From Nematostella vectensis (taxonomy: Eukaryota; Cnidaria; Anthozoa; Actiniaria; Edwardsiidae): 64,000 bases of DNA. This document shows, in pieces, positions 34,080 through 48,159 of this stretch. Numbering within the stretch: position 1 is the first letter of the stretch; each line of letters begins with the position of its first letter. The notes beneath the pieces were generated by a model. It was not told where the DNA came from. It saw nothing but the letters and a program-made list of their open reading frames with translations, and ran no database searches. The translations under genes were made by a program, and so were the position numbers. The stretch is taken from positions 64,001 through 128,000 of the forward strand of contig NC_064040.1 in assembly GCF_932526225.1 (NCBI RefSeq). The letters run 5' to 3'.

Positions 34080-36084
34080 TTGTATGAAGAGAGTGCCACT
34101 CTCTTCCCCCTGCTATTGTTGAAATTATGCTCAATAAAGTTTTACCTCTTCCCTCTCCACCAGTTAAGCATTCTATGTATGCTTCCCTGTACAAAATGCA
34201 CCCCTTCAAATAGAACATTAAAGTTCACATACTTGTTTACTTCCTCAAACTCTTTGATTTGTGTTTTTTGTTAACTTCCTAGGAACAAATTGAATACATA
34301 TAATCAATAAATCTAGCAAGCTTATTTTGCAAACTCACTTTTTTTTATTATTTTTGCGCAAAACCAATCAGGATTAGGGGGGTCAAGCACAAAGAAAGAA
34401 AACGAATAAAAAAAAGCCCATTGACCTGGGATCGAACCCGGTCTGAAGAACAAAACGGAAACCATACATACGGATTACCCAATCGGTATGGCAGCACAAG
34501 GCTTTTACGGAAGGCTGTAAAGAACCCGAAGGCCCCAAGCACCGATATTTCCGAGCGAATATGCTGTACAACACTCTTGCAAGGTTATCCCAACCCGCGC
34601 ATTAATGGGGAGGACAATAACCAGGATCCCAGGCCTGTAATACGGTTACGCCACGCACAGCTCGCCGAGATTGTGGATGACAAAAAATAGAGGTCTATTT
34701 GGGCGTCTTGGGTCCCTTGGGGACTCGCCATGCGCACGGGCGCATCTCTTTTATTGTGTACATGACATCAAATTAGCGAAGAAAAAAGACGCTGTTTTGG
34801 TATCATGTGAAAATCATAAAATAAATAGAAATAAAGACGTAAGGGGGAGAATATTGACATCTTCATATTAGAATATTGACAAAATCCGCAATTTTGTCTA
34901 CGCTGACTAAGTAAAGCTGTATTTTACTTTAAAGGGGCAGCAGCATAGTACTGCGCATGTCTGGAGTCAGTGTTTATTGTAGGCTTTTAAGTGTCAACAA
35001 ACAGTTGAACTTTTTAAAAGCTGTGAATACCTTATTAAATAATATGCAATATTATATTGAAAACTATGTTAATGGACAGTTTGTGGTCATTTTGTTTGTT
35101 TTGTTTAAAGTCTCCCACATGTACCAAAAGCTCATAAGTCAGTATTAGAATTTCACTGAAGTTCATTGTGTCAGGGCTCTAGAGCTATTGCAAATCTCTT
35201 AACCATGACACTCCCCTTTTAAAGGAAAGTAAAAAAAAAATCAAAATTGTTGGTGGGGGTCTCTGTTGTGTTTGTTTTCTTTTTAGTTTTGTTTTATTAT
35301 TATTATTATTTTTTTTTTTTTAGAGGGGGAGGGGAATTCAGCTAAAAATAGCCAAGGGTCAATTCAAGCAACTAGTACAAAAGATGTTTTTTTGCAGTCC
35401 TTTATTCAATATATTCAAGGTTATCATGCAATTCTGGTGTTTGACTGCATATATATATATTTTTTCTTTCTTTTCATTACAAGTGCTATATGTGTAAGTG
35501 GTGACCATAGCTATGATTACTATTATTTAGAATAATTTTTTACCTACTAACAGAAAACAACTTGACTGCAAAACACTTACTATAGGGCACTCGATATTAG
35601 GCATTACTTTCATGTGGATGTAAGGTTGAAATGTCAAAACCTTCATTAACCCGTGAACTACGCTTTAGCGTATTACACTTTGTGGTGATCTGATTCTATT
35701 GTTCTTTTTTGTGTTTTTTTTCTAACTATTACCGTTTAACTATCACACTTTGTTTCACGGGTTAATGAAAACCACTCTAATTACTTACAGTAGTTCTTTT
35801 TTAATATTATCATTTACTTGTATAATTTAGATGAGCAATACATATTTCTTTATGGCTTTGTAGAGCTCATCTCGTTCCTCATAAATAACAAACAAAATGA
35901 AGTTTGTTCTTATTTTGGTGCAAAGGAATCTACAGTAGTTTTCTAATCAGATAATTGTTTTTCTTTTAACACTCACCTGTTATTTCAACAGCCTTACTTG
36001 AGTTTGCTTGTCTCAGAAATAGACCTTGCTTAATAAACAAAGACATGTTACAAACTTATTTAATAATAGGTAACAACTGCAATA
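34080..36084 (+). repeat. Array unit U18
   Basis: The unit is 2,005 bp with the B box at 34428-34438. It has GTAAGGGGGAGAAT (five G, usually six) near 34840, shared with U21 at +6,040 bp. A T-run of 14 follows the TTA tract near 35311. AATAAAGTTTTACC near 34134 is private. Confidence 0.96.
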
Positions 36085-38098
36085 TTGTATGAAGAGAGTG
36101 CCACTCTCTTCCCCCTGCTATTGTTGAAATTATGCTCAATAAACTTTTACCTCTTCCCTCTCCACCAGTTAAGCATTCTATGTATGCTTCCCTGTACAAA
36201 ATGCACCCCTTCAAATAGAACATTAAAGTTCACATACTTGTTTACTTCCTCAAACTCTTTGCTTTGTGTTTTTTGTTAACTTCCTAGGAACAAATTGAAT
36301 ACATATAATCAATAAATCTAGCAAGCTTATTTTGCAAACTCACTTTTTTTTATTATTTTTGCGCAAAACCTATCAGGATTTAGGGGGTCCAGCACAAAGA
36401 AAAAAAAAACGAATTAAAAAAAAAGCCCATTGGCCTGGGATCGAACCCGGTCTGAAGAACAAAACGGAAACCATACATACGGATTACCCAATCGGTATGG
36501 CAGCACAAGGCTTTTACGGAAGGCTGTAAAGAACCTGAAGGCCCCAAGCACCGATATTTCCGAGCGAATATGCTGTACAACACTCTTGCAAGGTTATCCC
36601 AACCCGCGCATTAATGGGGAGGACAATAACCAGGATCCCAGGCCTGTAACACGGTTACGCCACGCACAGCTCGCCGAGATTGTGGATGACAAAAAATAGA
36701 GGTCTATTTGGGCGTCTTGGGTCCCTTGGTGACTCGCCATGCGCACGGGCGCATCTCTTTTATTGTGTACATGACATCAAATTAGCGAAGAAAAAAGACG
36801 CTGTTTTGGTATCATGTGAAAATCATAAAATAAATAGAAATAAAGACGTAAGGGGGGAGAATATTGACATCTTCATATTAGAATATTGACAAAATCCGCA
36901 ATATTGTCTACGCTGACTAAGTAAAGCTATATTTTACTTTAAAGGGGCAGCAGCATAGTACTGCGCATGTCTGGAGTCAGTGTTTATTGTAGGCTTTTAA
37001 GTGTCTACAAACAGTTGAACTTTTTAAAAGCTGTGAATACCTTATTAAATAATATGCAATATTATATTGAAAACTATGTTAATGGACAGTTTGTGGTCAT
37101 TTTGTTTGTTTTGTTTAAAGTCTCCCACATGTACCAAAAGCTCATAAGTCAGTATTAGAATTTCACTGAAGTTCATTGTGTCAGGGCTCTAGAGCTATTG
37201 CAAATCTCTTAACCATGACACTCCCCTTTTAAAGGAAAGTAAAAAAATCAAAATTGTTGGTGGGGGTCTCTGTTGTGTTTGTTTTCTTTATAGTTTTGTT
37301 CTATTATTATTATTATTATTATTTTCTTTTTTAGAGGGGGAGGGGAATTCAGCTAAAAATAGCCAAGGGTCAATTCAAGCAACTAGTACAAAAGATGTTT
37401 TTTTGCAGTCCTTTATTCAATATATTCAAGGTTATCATGCAATTCTGGTGTTTGACTGCATATATATATATTTTTTTTCTTTCTTATCATTACAAGTGCT
37501 ATATGTGTAAGTGGTGACCATAGCTATGATTACTATTATTTAGAATATTTTTTTACCTACTAACAGAAAACAACTTGACTGCAAAACACTTACTGTAGGG
37601 CACTCGATATTAGGCATTACTTTCATGTGGATGTAAGGTTGAAATGTCAAAACCTTCATTAACCCGTGAACTACGCTTTAGCGTATTACACTTTGTGGTG
37701 ATCTGATTCTATTGTTCTTTTTTGTGTTTTTTTTTCTAACTATTACCGTTTAACTATCACACTTTGTTTCACGGGTTAATGAAAACCACTCTAATTACTT
37801 ACAGTAGTTTTTTTTTAATATTATCATTTACTTGTATAATTTAGATGAGCAATACATATTTCTTTACGGCTTTGTAGAGCTCATCTCGTTCCTCATAAAT
37901 AACAAACAAAATGAAGTTTGTTCTTATTTTGGTGCAAAGGAATGTACAGTAGTTTTCTAATCAGATAATTGTTTTTCTTTTAACATTCACCTGTTATTTC
38001 AACAGCCTTACTTGAGTTTGCTTGTCTCAGAAATAGACCTTGCTTAATAAACAAAGACATGTTACAAACTTATTTAATAATAGGTAACAACTGCAATA
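36085..38098 (+). repeat. Array unit U19
   Basis: The unit is 2,014 bp with the B box at 36437-36447. TGTAACACGG near 36646 is private, and TTCTTTATAGTTTTG near 37286 parallels the altered site of U17. It shares CTTTCTTATCATTAC and TTAACATTCACC with U17. Confidence 0.96.
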
Positions 38099-40119
38099 TT
38101 GTATGAAGAGAGTGCCCCTCTCTTCCCCCTGTTATTGTTGAAATTATGCTCAATAAACTTTTACCTCTTCCCTCTCCACCAGTTAAGCATTCTATGTATG
38201 CTTCCCTGTACAAAATGCACCCCTTCAAATAGAACATTAAAGTTCACATACTTGTTTACTTCCTCAAACTCTTTGCTTTGTGTTTTTTGTTAACTTCCTA
38301 GGAACAAATTGAATACATATAATCAATAAATCTAGCAAGCTTATTTTGCAAACTCACTTTTTTTTATTATTTTTGCGCAAAACCTATCAGGATTTAGGGG
38401 GTCCAGCACAAAGAAAAAAAAAAACGAATAAAAAAAAAAGCCCATTGGCCTGGGATCGAACCCGGTCTGAAGAACAAAACGGAAACCATACATACGGATT
38501 ACCAAATCAGTATGGCAGCACAAGGCTTTTACGGAAGGCTGTAAAGAACCTGAAGGCCCCAAGCACCGATATTTCCGAGCGAATATGCTGTACAACACTC
38601 TTGCAAGGTTATCCCAACCCGCGCATTAATGGGGAGGACAATAACCAGGATCCCAGGCCTGTAATACGGTTACGCCACGCACAGCTCGCCGAGATTGTGG
38701 ATGACAAAAAATAGAGGTCTATTTGGGCGTCTTGGGTCCCTTGGTGACTCGCCATGCGCACGGGCGCATCTCTTTTATTGTGTACATGACATCAAATTAG
38801 CGAAGAAAAACGACGCTGTTTTGGTATCATGTGAAAATCATAAAATAAATAGAAATAAAGACGTAAGGGGGGAGAATATTGACATCTTCATATTAGAATA
38901 TTGACAAAATCCGCAATATTGTCTACGCTGACTAAGTAAAGCTATATTTTACTTTAAAGGGGCAGCAGCATAGTACTGCGCATGTCTGGAGTCAGTGTTT
39001 ATTGTAGGCTTTTAAGTGTCTACAAACAGTTGAACTTTTTAAAAGCTGTGAATACCTTATTAAATAATATGCAATATTATATTGAAAACTATGTTAATGG
39101 ACAGTTTGTGGTCATTTTTTTTGTTTTGTTTAAAGTCTCCCACATGTACCAAAAGCTCATAAGTCAGTATTAGAATTTCACTGAAGTTCATTGTGTCAGG
39201 GCTCTAGAGCTATTGCAAATCTCTTAACCATGACACTCCTCTTTTAAAGGAAAGTAAAAAAATCAAAATTGTTGGTGGGGGTCTCTGTTGTGTTTGTTTT
39301 CTTTTTAGTTTTGTTCTATTATTATTATTATTATTATTATTTTCTTTTTTAGAGGGGGAGGGGAATTCAGCTAAAAATAGCCAAGGGTCAATTCAAGCAA
39401 CTAGTACAAAAGATGTTTTTTTGCAGTCCTTTATTCAATATATTCAAGGTTATCATGCAATTCTGGTGTTTGACTGCATATATATATATATATTTTTTCT
39501 TTCTTTTCATTACAAGTGCTATATGTGTAAGTGGTGACCATAGCTATGATTACTATTATTTAGAATATTTTTTTACCTACTAACAGAAAACAACTTGACT
39601 GCAAAACAGTTACTGTAGGGCACTCGATATTAGGCATTACTTTCATGTGGATGTAAGGTTGAAATGTCAAAACCTTCATTAACCCGTGAACTACGCTTTA
39701 GCGTATTACACTTTGTGGTGATCTGATTCTATTGTTCTTTTTTGTGTTTTTTTTTTCTAACTATTACCGTTTAACTATCACACTTTGTTTCACGGGTTAA
39801 TGAAAACCACTCTAATTACTTACAGTAGTTTTTTTTTAATATTATCATTTACTTGTATAATTTAGATGAGCAATACATATTTCTTTACGGCTTTGTAGAG
39901 CTCATCTCGTTCCTCATAAATAACAAACAAAATGAAGTTTGTTCTTATTTTGGTGCAAAGGAATGTACAGTAGTTTTCTAATAAGATAATTGTTTTTCTT
40001 TTAACACTCACCTGTTATTTCAACAGCCTTACTTGAGTTTGCTTGTCTCAGAAATAGACCTTGCTTAATAAACAAAGACATGTTACAAACTTATTTAATA
40101 ATAGGTAACAACTGCAATA
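38099..40119 (+). repeat. Array unit U20 (longest)
   Basis: At 2,021 bp this is the longest unit, through extra A, TTA and AT repeats. The B box is at 38452-38462. Private variants are CCCTGTTATTG near 38128, ACCAAATCAGTATGG near 38501, GAAAAACGACGC near 38804, ACTCCTCTTTT near 39234 and CTAATAAGATAA near 39979. Confidence 0.96.
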
Positions 40120-42125
40120 TTGTATGAAGAGAGTGCCACTCTCTTCCCCCTGCTATTGTTGAAATTATGCTCAATAAACTTTTACCTCTTCCCTCTCCAC
40201 CAGTTAAGCATTCTATGTATGCTTCCCTGTACAAAATGCACCCCTTCAAATAGAACATTAAAGTTCACATACTTGTTTACTTCCTCAAACTCTTTGATTT
40301 GTGTTTTTTGTTAACTTCCTAGGAACAAATTGAATACATATAATCAATAAATCTAGCAAGCTTATTTTGCAAACTCACTTTTTTTTATTATTTTTGCGCA
40401 AAACCAATCAGGATTAGGGGGGTCAAGCACAAAGAAAGAAAACGAATAAAAAAAAGCCCATTGACCTGGGATCGAACCCGGTCTGAAGAACAAAACGGAA
40501 ACCATACATACGGATTACCCAATCGGTATGGCAGCACAAGGCTTTTACGGAAGGCTGTAAAGAACCCGAAGGCCCCAAGCACCGATATTTCCGAGCGAAT
40601 ATGCTGTACAACACTCTTGCAAGGTTATCCCAACCCGCGCATTAATGGGGAGGACAATAACCAGGATCCCAGGCCTGTAATACGGTTACGCCACGCACAG
40701 CTCGCCCAGATTGTGGATGACAAAAAATAGAGGTCTATTTGGGCGTCTTGGGTCCCTTGGGGACTCGCCATGCGCACGGGCGCATCTCTTTTATTGTGTA
40801 CATGACATCAAATTAGCGAAGAAAAAAGACGCTGTTTTGGTATCATGTGAAAATCATAAAATAAATAGAAATAAAGACGTAAGGGGGAGAATATTGACAT
40901 CTTCATATTAGAATATTGACAAAATCCGCAATTTTGTCTACGCTGACTAAGTAAAGCTGTATTTTACTTTAAAGGGGCAGCAGCATAGTACTGCGCATGT
41001 CTGGAGTCAGTGTTTATTGTAGGCTTTTAAGTGTCAACAAACAGTTGAACTTTTTAAAAGCTGTGAATACCTTATTAAATAATATGCAATATTATATTGA
41101 AAACTATGTTAATGGACAGTTTGTGGTCATTTTGTTTGTTTTGTTTAAAGTCTCCCACATGTACCAAAAGCTCATAAGTCAGTATTAGAATTTCACTGAA
41201 GTTTATTGTGTCAGGGCTCTAGAGCTATTGCAAATCTCTTAACCATGACACTCCCCTTTTAAAGGAAAGTAAAAAAAAATCAAAATTGTTGGTGGGGGTC
41301 TCTGTTGTGTTTGTTTTCTTTTTAGTTTTGTTCTATTATTATTATTATTATTTTCTTTTTTAGAGGGGGAGGGGAATTCAGCTAAAAATAGCCAAGGGTC
41401 AATTCAAGCAACTAGTACAAAAGATGTTTTTTTGCAGTCCTTTATTCAATATATTCAAGGTTATCATGCAATTCTGGTGTTTGACTGCATATATATATAT
41501 TGTTTCTTTCTTTTCATTACAAGTGCTATATGTGTAAGTGGTGACCATAGCTATGATTACTATTATTTAGAATAATTTTTTACCTACTAACAGAAAACAA
41601 CTTGACTGCAAAACACTTACTGTAGGGCACTCGATATTAGGCATTACTTTCATGTGGATGTAAGGTTGAAATGTCAAAACCTTCATTAACCCGTGAACTA
41701 CGCTTTAGCGTATTACACTTTGTGGTGATCTGATTCTATTGTTCTTTTTTGTGTTTTTTTTTCTAACTATTACCGTTTAACTATCACACTTCGTTTCACG
41801 GGTTAATGAAAACCACTCTAATTACTTACAGTAGTTCTTTTTTAATATTATCATTTACTTGTATAATTTAGATGAGCAATACATATTTCTTTATGGCTTT
41901 GTAGAGCTCATCTCGTTCCTCATAAATAACAAACAAAATGAAGTTTGTTCTTATTTTGGTGCAAAGGAATGTACAGTAGTTTTCTAATCAGATAATTGTT
42001 TTTCTTTTAACACTCACCTGTTATTTCAACAGCCTTACTTGAGTTTGCTTGTCTCAGAAATAGACCTTGCTTAATAAACAAAGACATGTTACAAACTGAT
42101 TTAATAATAGGTAACAACTGCAATA
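40120..42125 (+). repeat. Array unit U21
   Basis: The unit is 2,006 bp with the B box at 40468-40478. It shares the five-G marker with U18. Private variants are CTCGCCCAGATT near 40702, GAAGTTTATTG near 41199, TATTGTTTCTTTC near 41499, CACTTCGTTTCACGG near 41788 and AAACTGATTTAA near 42094. Confidence 0.96.
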
Positions 42126-44138
42126 TTGTATGAAGAGAGTGCCCCTCTCTTCCCCCTGCTATTGTTGAAATTATGCTCAATAAACTTTTACCTCTTCCCT
42201 CTCCACCAGTTAAGCATTCTATGTATGCTTCCCTGTACAAAATGCACCCCTTCAAATAGAACATTAAAGTTCACATACTTGTTTACTTCCTCAAACTCTT
42301 TGCTTTGTGTTTTTTGTTAACTTCCTAGGAACAAATTGAATACATATAATCAATAAATCTAGCAAGCTTATTTTGCAAACTCACTTTTTTTTATTATTTT
42401 TGCGCAAAACCTATCAGGATTAAGGGGGTCCAGCACAAAGAAAAAAAAACGAATTAAAAAAAAAGCCCATTGTCCTGGGATCGAACCCGGTCTGAAGAAC
42501 AAAACGGAAACCATACATACGGATTACCCAATCGGTATGGCAGCACAAGGCTTTTACGGAAGGCTGTAAAGAACCCGAAGGCCCCAAGCACCGATATTTC
42601 CGAGCGAATATGCTGTACAACACTCTTGCAAGGTTATCCCAACCCGCGCATTAATGGGGAGGACAATAACCAGGATCCCAGGCCTGTAATACGGTTACGC
42701 CACGCACAGCTCGCCGAGATTGTGGATGACAAAAAATAGAGGTCTATTTGGGCGTCTTGGGTCCCTTGGTGACTCGCCATGCGCACGGGCGCATCTCTTT
42801 TATTGTGTACATGACATCAAATTAGCGAAGAAAAAAGACGCTGTTTTGGTATCATGTGAAAATCATAAAATAAATAGAAATAAAGACGTAAGGGGGGAGA
42901 ATATTGACATCTTCATATTAGAATATTGACAAAATCCGCAATTTTGTCTACGCTGACTAAGTAAAGCTGTATTTTACTTTAAAGGGGCAGCAGCATAGTA
43001 CTGCGCATGTCTGTAGTCAGTGTTTATTGTAGGCTTTTAAGTGTCAACAAACAGTTGAACTTTTTAAAAGCTGTGAATACCTTATTAAATAATATGCAAT
43101 ATTATATGGAAAACTATGTTAATGGACAGTTTGTGGTCATTTTGTTTGTTTTGTTTAAAGTCTCCCACATGTACCAAAAGCTCATAAGTCAGTATTAGAA
43201 TTTCACTGAAGTTCATTGTGTCAGGGCTCTAGAGCTATTGCAAATCTCTTAACCATGACACTCCCCTTTTAAAGGAAAGTAAAAATATCAAAATTGTTGG
43301 TGGGGGTCTCTGTTGTGTTTGTTTTCTTTTTAGTTTTGCTCTATTATTATTATTATTATTATTATTTTCTTTTTTAGAGGGGGAGGGGAATTCAGCTAAA
43401 AATAGCCAAGGGTCAATTCAAGCAACTAGTACAAAAGATGTTTTTTTGCAGTCCTTTATTCAATATATTCAAGGTTATTATGCAATTCTGGTGTTTGACT
43501 GCATATATATATATATTTTCTTTCTTTTCATTACAAGTGCTATATGTGTAAGTGGTGACCATAGCTATGATTACTATTATTTAGAATAATTTTTTACCTA
43601 CTAACAGAAAACAACTTGACTGCAAAACACTTACTGTAGGGCACTCGAAATTAGGCATTACTTTCATGTGGATGTAAGGTTGAAATGTCAAAACCTTCAT
43701 TAACCCGTGAACTACGCTTTAGCGTATTACACTTTGTGGTGATCTGATTCTATTGTTCTTTTTTGTGTTTTTTTTCTAACTATTATCGTTTAACTATCAC
43801 ACTTTGTTTCACGGGTTAATGAAAACCACTCTAATTACTTACAGTAGTTCTTTTTTAATATTATCATTTACTTGTATAATTTAGATGAGCAATACATATT
43901 TCTTTACGGCTTTGTAGAGCTCATCTCGTTCCTCATAAATAACAAACAAAATTAAGTTTTTTCTTATTTTGGTGCAAAGGAATGTACAGTAGTTTTCTAA
44001 TCAGATAATTGTTTTTCTTTTAACACTCACCTGTTATTTCAACAGCCTTACTTGAGTTTGCTTGTCTCAGAAATAGACCTTGCTTAATAAAGAAAGACAT
44101 GTTACAAACTTATTTAATAATAGGTAACAACTGCAATA
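42126..44138 (+). repeat. Array unit U22
   Basis: The unit is 2,013 bp with the B box at 42477-42487. It carries the AAAAATATC / TTTTGCTCTATT / CTCGAAATTAGG haplotype of U13 and U30. Private variants are GTCTGTAGTCAG near 43010, TATATGGAAAAC near 43104, AAGGTTATTATGC near 43471, ATTATCGTTTAAC near 43784 and AAAATTAAGTTTTTTC near 43949. Confidence 0.96.
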
Positions 44139-46147
44139 TTGTATGAAGAGAGTGCCCCTCTCTTCCCCCTGCTATTGTTGAAATTATGCTCAATAAACTT
44201 TTACCTCTTCCCTCTCCACCAGTTAAGCATTCTATGTATGCTTCCCTGTACAAAATGCACCCCTTCAAATAGAACATTAAAGTTCACATACTTGTTTACT
44301 TCATCAAACTCTTTGATTTGTGTTTTTTGTTAACTTCCTAGGAACAAATTGAATACATATAATCAATAAATCTAGCAAGCTTATTTTGCAAACTCACTTT
44401 TTTTTATTATTTTTGCGCAAAACCAATCAGGATTAGGGGGGTCAAGCACAAAGAAAGAAAACGAATAAAAAAAAGCCCATTGACCTGGGATCGAACCCGG
44501 TCTGAAGAACAAAACGGAAACCATACATACGGATTACCCAATCGGTATGGCAGCACAAGGCTTTTACGGAAGGCTGTAAAGAACCCGAAGGCCCCAAGCA
44601 CCGATATTTCCGAGCGAATATGCTGTACAACACTCTTGCAAGGTTATCCCAACCCGCGCATTAATGGGGAGGACAATGACCAGGATCCCAGGCCTGTAAT
44701 ACGGTTACGCCACGCACAGCTCGCCGAGATTGTGGATGACAAAAAATAGAGGTCTATTTGGGCGTCTTGGGTCCCTTGGGGACTCGCCATGCGCACGGGC
44801 GCATCTCTTTTATTGTGTACATGACATCAAATTAGCGAAGAAAAAAGACGCTGTTTTGGTATCATGTGAAAATCATAAAATAAATAGAAATAAAGACGTA
44901 AGGGGGGAGAATATTGACATCTTCATATTAGAATATTGACAAAATCCGCAATTTTGTCTACGCTGACTAAGTAAAGCTGTATTTTACTTCAAAGGGGCAG
45001 CAGCATAGTACTGCGCATGTCTGGAGTCAGTGTTTATTGTAGGCTTTTAAGTGTCAACAAACAGTTGAACTTTTTAAAAGCTGTGAATACCTTATTAAAT
45101 AATATGCAATATTATATTGAAAACTATGTTAATGGACAGTTTGTGGTCATTTTGTTTGTTTTGTTTAAAGTCTCCCACATGTACCAAAAGCTCATAAGTC
45201 AGTATTAGAATTTCACTGAAGTTCATTGTGTCAGGGCTCTAGAGCTATTGCAAATCTCTTAACCATGACACTCCCCTTTTAAAGGAAAGTAAAAAAAATC
45301 AAAATTGTTGGTGGGGGTCTCTGTTGTGTTTGTTTTGTTTTTAGTTTTGTTCTATTATTATTATTATTTTTTTTTTTTTTTTTAGAGGGGGAGGGGAATT
45401 CAGCTAAAAATAGCCAAGGGTCAATTCAAGCAACTAGTACAAAAGATGTTTTTTTGCAGTCCTTTATTCAATATATTCAAGGTTATCATGCAATTCTGGT
45501 GTTTGACTGCATATATATATATATATTTTTTCTTTCTTTTCATTACAAGTGCTATATGTGTAAGTGGTGACCATAGCTATGATTACTATTATTTAGAATA
45601 TTTTTTTACCTACTAAAAGAAAACAACTTGACTGCAAAACACTTACTGTAGGGCACTCGATATTAGGCATTACTTTCATGTGGATGTAAGGTTGAAATGT
45701 CAAAACCTTCATTAACCCGTGAACTACGCTTTAGCGTATTACACTTTGTGGTGATCTGATTCTATTGTTCTTTTTTGTGTTTTACTAACTATTACCGTTT
45801 AACTATCACACTTTGTTTCACGGGTTAATGAAAACCACTCTAATTACTTACAGTAGTTCTTTTTTAATATTATCATTTACTTGTATAATTTAGATGAGCA
45901 ATACATATTTCTTTACGGCTTTGTAGAGCTCATCTCGTTCCTCATAAATAACAAACAAAATGAAGTTTGTTCTTATTTTGGTGCAAAGGAATCTACAGTA
46001 GTTTTCTAATCAGATAATTGTTTTTCTTTTAACACTCACCTGTTATTTCAACAGCCTTACTTGAGTTTGCTTGTCTCAGAAATAGACCTTGCTTAATAAA
46101 CAAAGACATGTTACAAACTTATTTAATAATAGGTAACAACTGCAATA
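44139..46147 (+). repeat. Array unit U23
   Basis: The unit is 2,009 bp with the B box at 44487-44497. ACTTCAAAGGGG near 44987 destroys the TTAA at the left end of the MITE-like segment. A T-run of 18 follows the TTA tract near 45366. GACAATGACC near 44675 is shared with U25 and U27, and CTACTAAAAGAAAAC near 45611 with U25, U27-U29 and U31-U32. Confidence 0.96.
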
Positions 46148-48159
46148 TTGTATGAAGAGAGTGCCCCTCTCTTCCCCCTGCTATTGTTGAAATTATGCTC
46201 AATAAACTTTTACCTCTTCCCTCTCCACCAGTTAAGCATTCTATGTATGCTTCCCTGTACAAAATGCACCCCTTCAAATAGAACATTAAAGTTCACATAC
46301 TTGTTTACTTCCTCAAACTCTTTGCTTTGTGTTTTTTGTTAACTTCCTAGGAACAAATTGAATACATATAATCAATAAATCTAGCAAGCTTATTTTGCAA
46401 ACTCACTTTTTTTTATTATTTTTGCGCAAAACCTATCAGGATTAAGGGGGTCCAGCACAAAGAAAAAAAAAACGAATTAAAAAAAAAGCCCATTGGCCTG
46501 GGATCGAACCCGGTCTGAAGAACAAAACGGAAACCATACATACGGATTACCCAATCGGTATGGCAGCACAAGGCTTTTACGGAAGGCTGTAAAGAACCTG
46601 AAGGCCCCAAGCACCGATATTTCCGAGCGAATATGCTGTACAACACTCTTGCAAGGTTATCCCAACCCGCGCATTAATGGGGAGGACAATAACCAGGATC
46701 CCAGGCCTGTAATACGGTTACGCCACGCACAGCTCGCCGAGATTGTGGATGACAAAAAATAGAGGTCTATTTGGGCGTCTTGGGTCCCTTGGTGACTCGC
46801 CATGCGCACGGGCGCATCTCTTTTATTGTGTACATGACATCAAATTAGCGAAGAAAAAAGACGCTGTTTTGGTATCATGTGAAAATCATAAAATAAATAG
46901 AAATAAAGACGTAAGGGGGGAGAATATTGACATCTTCATATTAGAATATTGACAAAATCCGCAATTTTGTCTACGCTGACTAAGTAAAGCTGTATTTTAC
47001 TTTAAAGGGGCAGCAGCATAGTACTGCGCATGTCTGGAGTCAGTGTTTATTGTAGGCTTTTAAGTGTCAACAAACAGTTGAACTTTTTAAAAGCTGTGAA
47101 TACCTTATTAAATAATATGCAATATTATATTGAAAACTATGTTAATGGACAGTTTGTGGTCATTTTGTTTGTTTTGTTTAAAGTCTCCCACATGTACCAA
47201 AAGCTCATAAGTCAGTATTAGAATTTCACTGAAGTTCATTGTGTCAGGGCTCTAGAGCTATTGCAAATCTCTTAACCATGACACTCCCCTTTTAAAGGAA
47301 AGTAAAAATATCAAAATTGTTGGTGGGGGTCTCTGTTGTGTTTGTTTTCTTTTTAGTTTTGCTCTATTATTATTATTATTATTATTTTCTTTTTTAGAGG
47401 GGGAGGGGAATTCAGCTAAAAATAGCCAAGGGTCAATTCAAGCAACTAGTACAAAAGATGTTTTTTTGCAAACCTTTATTCAATATATTCAAGGTTATCA
47501 TGCAATTCTGGTGTTCGACTGCATATATATATATTTTTTCTTTCTTTTCATTACAAGTGCTATATGTTTAAGTGGTGACCATAGCTATGACTACTATTAT
47601 TTAGAACAATTTTTTACCTACTAACAGAAAACAACTTGACTGCAAAACACTTACTGTAGGGCACTCGATATTAGGCATTTCTTTCATGTGGATGTAAGGT
47701 TGAAATGTCAAAACCTTCATTTACCCGTGAACTACGCTTTAGCGTATTACACTTTGTGGTGATCTGATTCTATTGTTCTTTTTTGTGTTTTTTTTTCTAA
47801 CTATTACCGTTTAACTATCACACTTTGTTTCACGGGTTAATGAAAACCACTCTAATTACTTACAGTAGTTCTTTTTTAATATTATCATTTACTTGTATAA
47901 TTTAGATGAGCAATACATATTTCTTTATGGCTTTGTAGAGCTCATCTCGTTCCTCATAAATAACAAACAAAATGAAGTTTGTTCTTATTTTGGTGCAAAG
48001 GAATCTACAGTAGTTTTCTAATCAGATAATTGTTTTTCTTTTAACACTCACCTGTTATTTCAACAGCCTTACTTGAGTTTGCTTGTCTCAGAAATAGACC
48101 TTGCTTAATAAACAAAGACATGTTACAAACTTATTTAATAATAGGTAACAACTGCAATA
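46148..48159 (+). repeat. Array unit U24
   Basis: The unit is 2,012 bp with the B box at 46500-46510. It is closely related to U26 (AAAAATATC-type tract, TTTTGCTCTATT, TATGTTTAAGTGG, CATTTACCCGTG). Private variants are TTGCAAACCTTTATT near 47466, GACTACTATT and GAACAATTTT near 47590, and GGCATTTCTTTC near 47677. Confidence 0.96.

Noticed and set aside
42007-42264. 85-codon minus-strand frame in U21
   Set aside because: Open in one unit only, over the unit boundary; a single-base difference closes it in the others.
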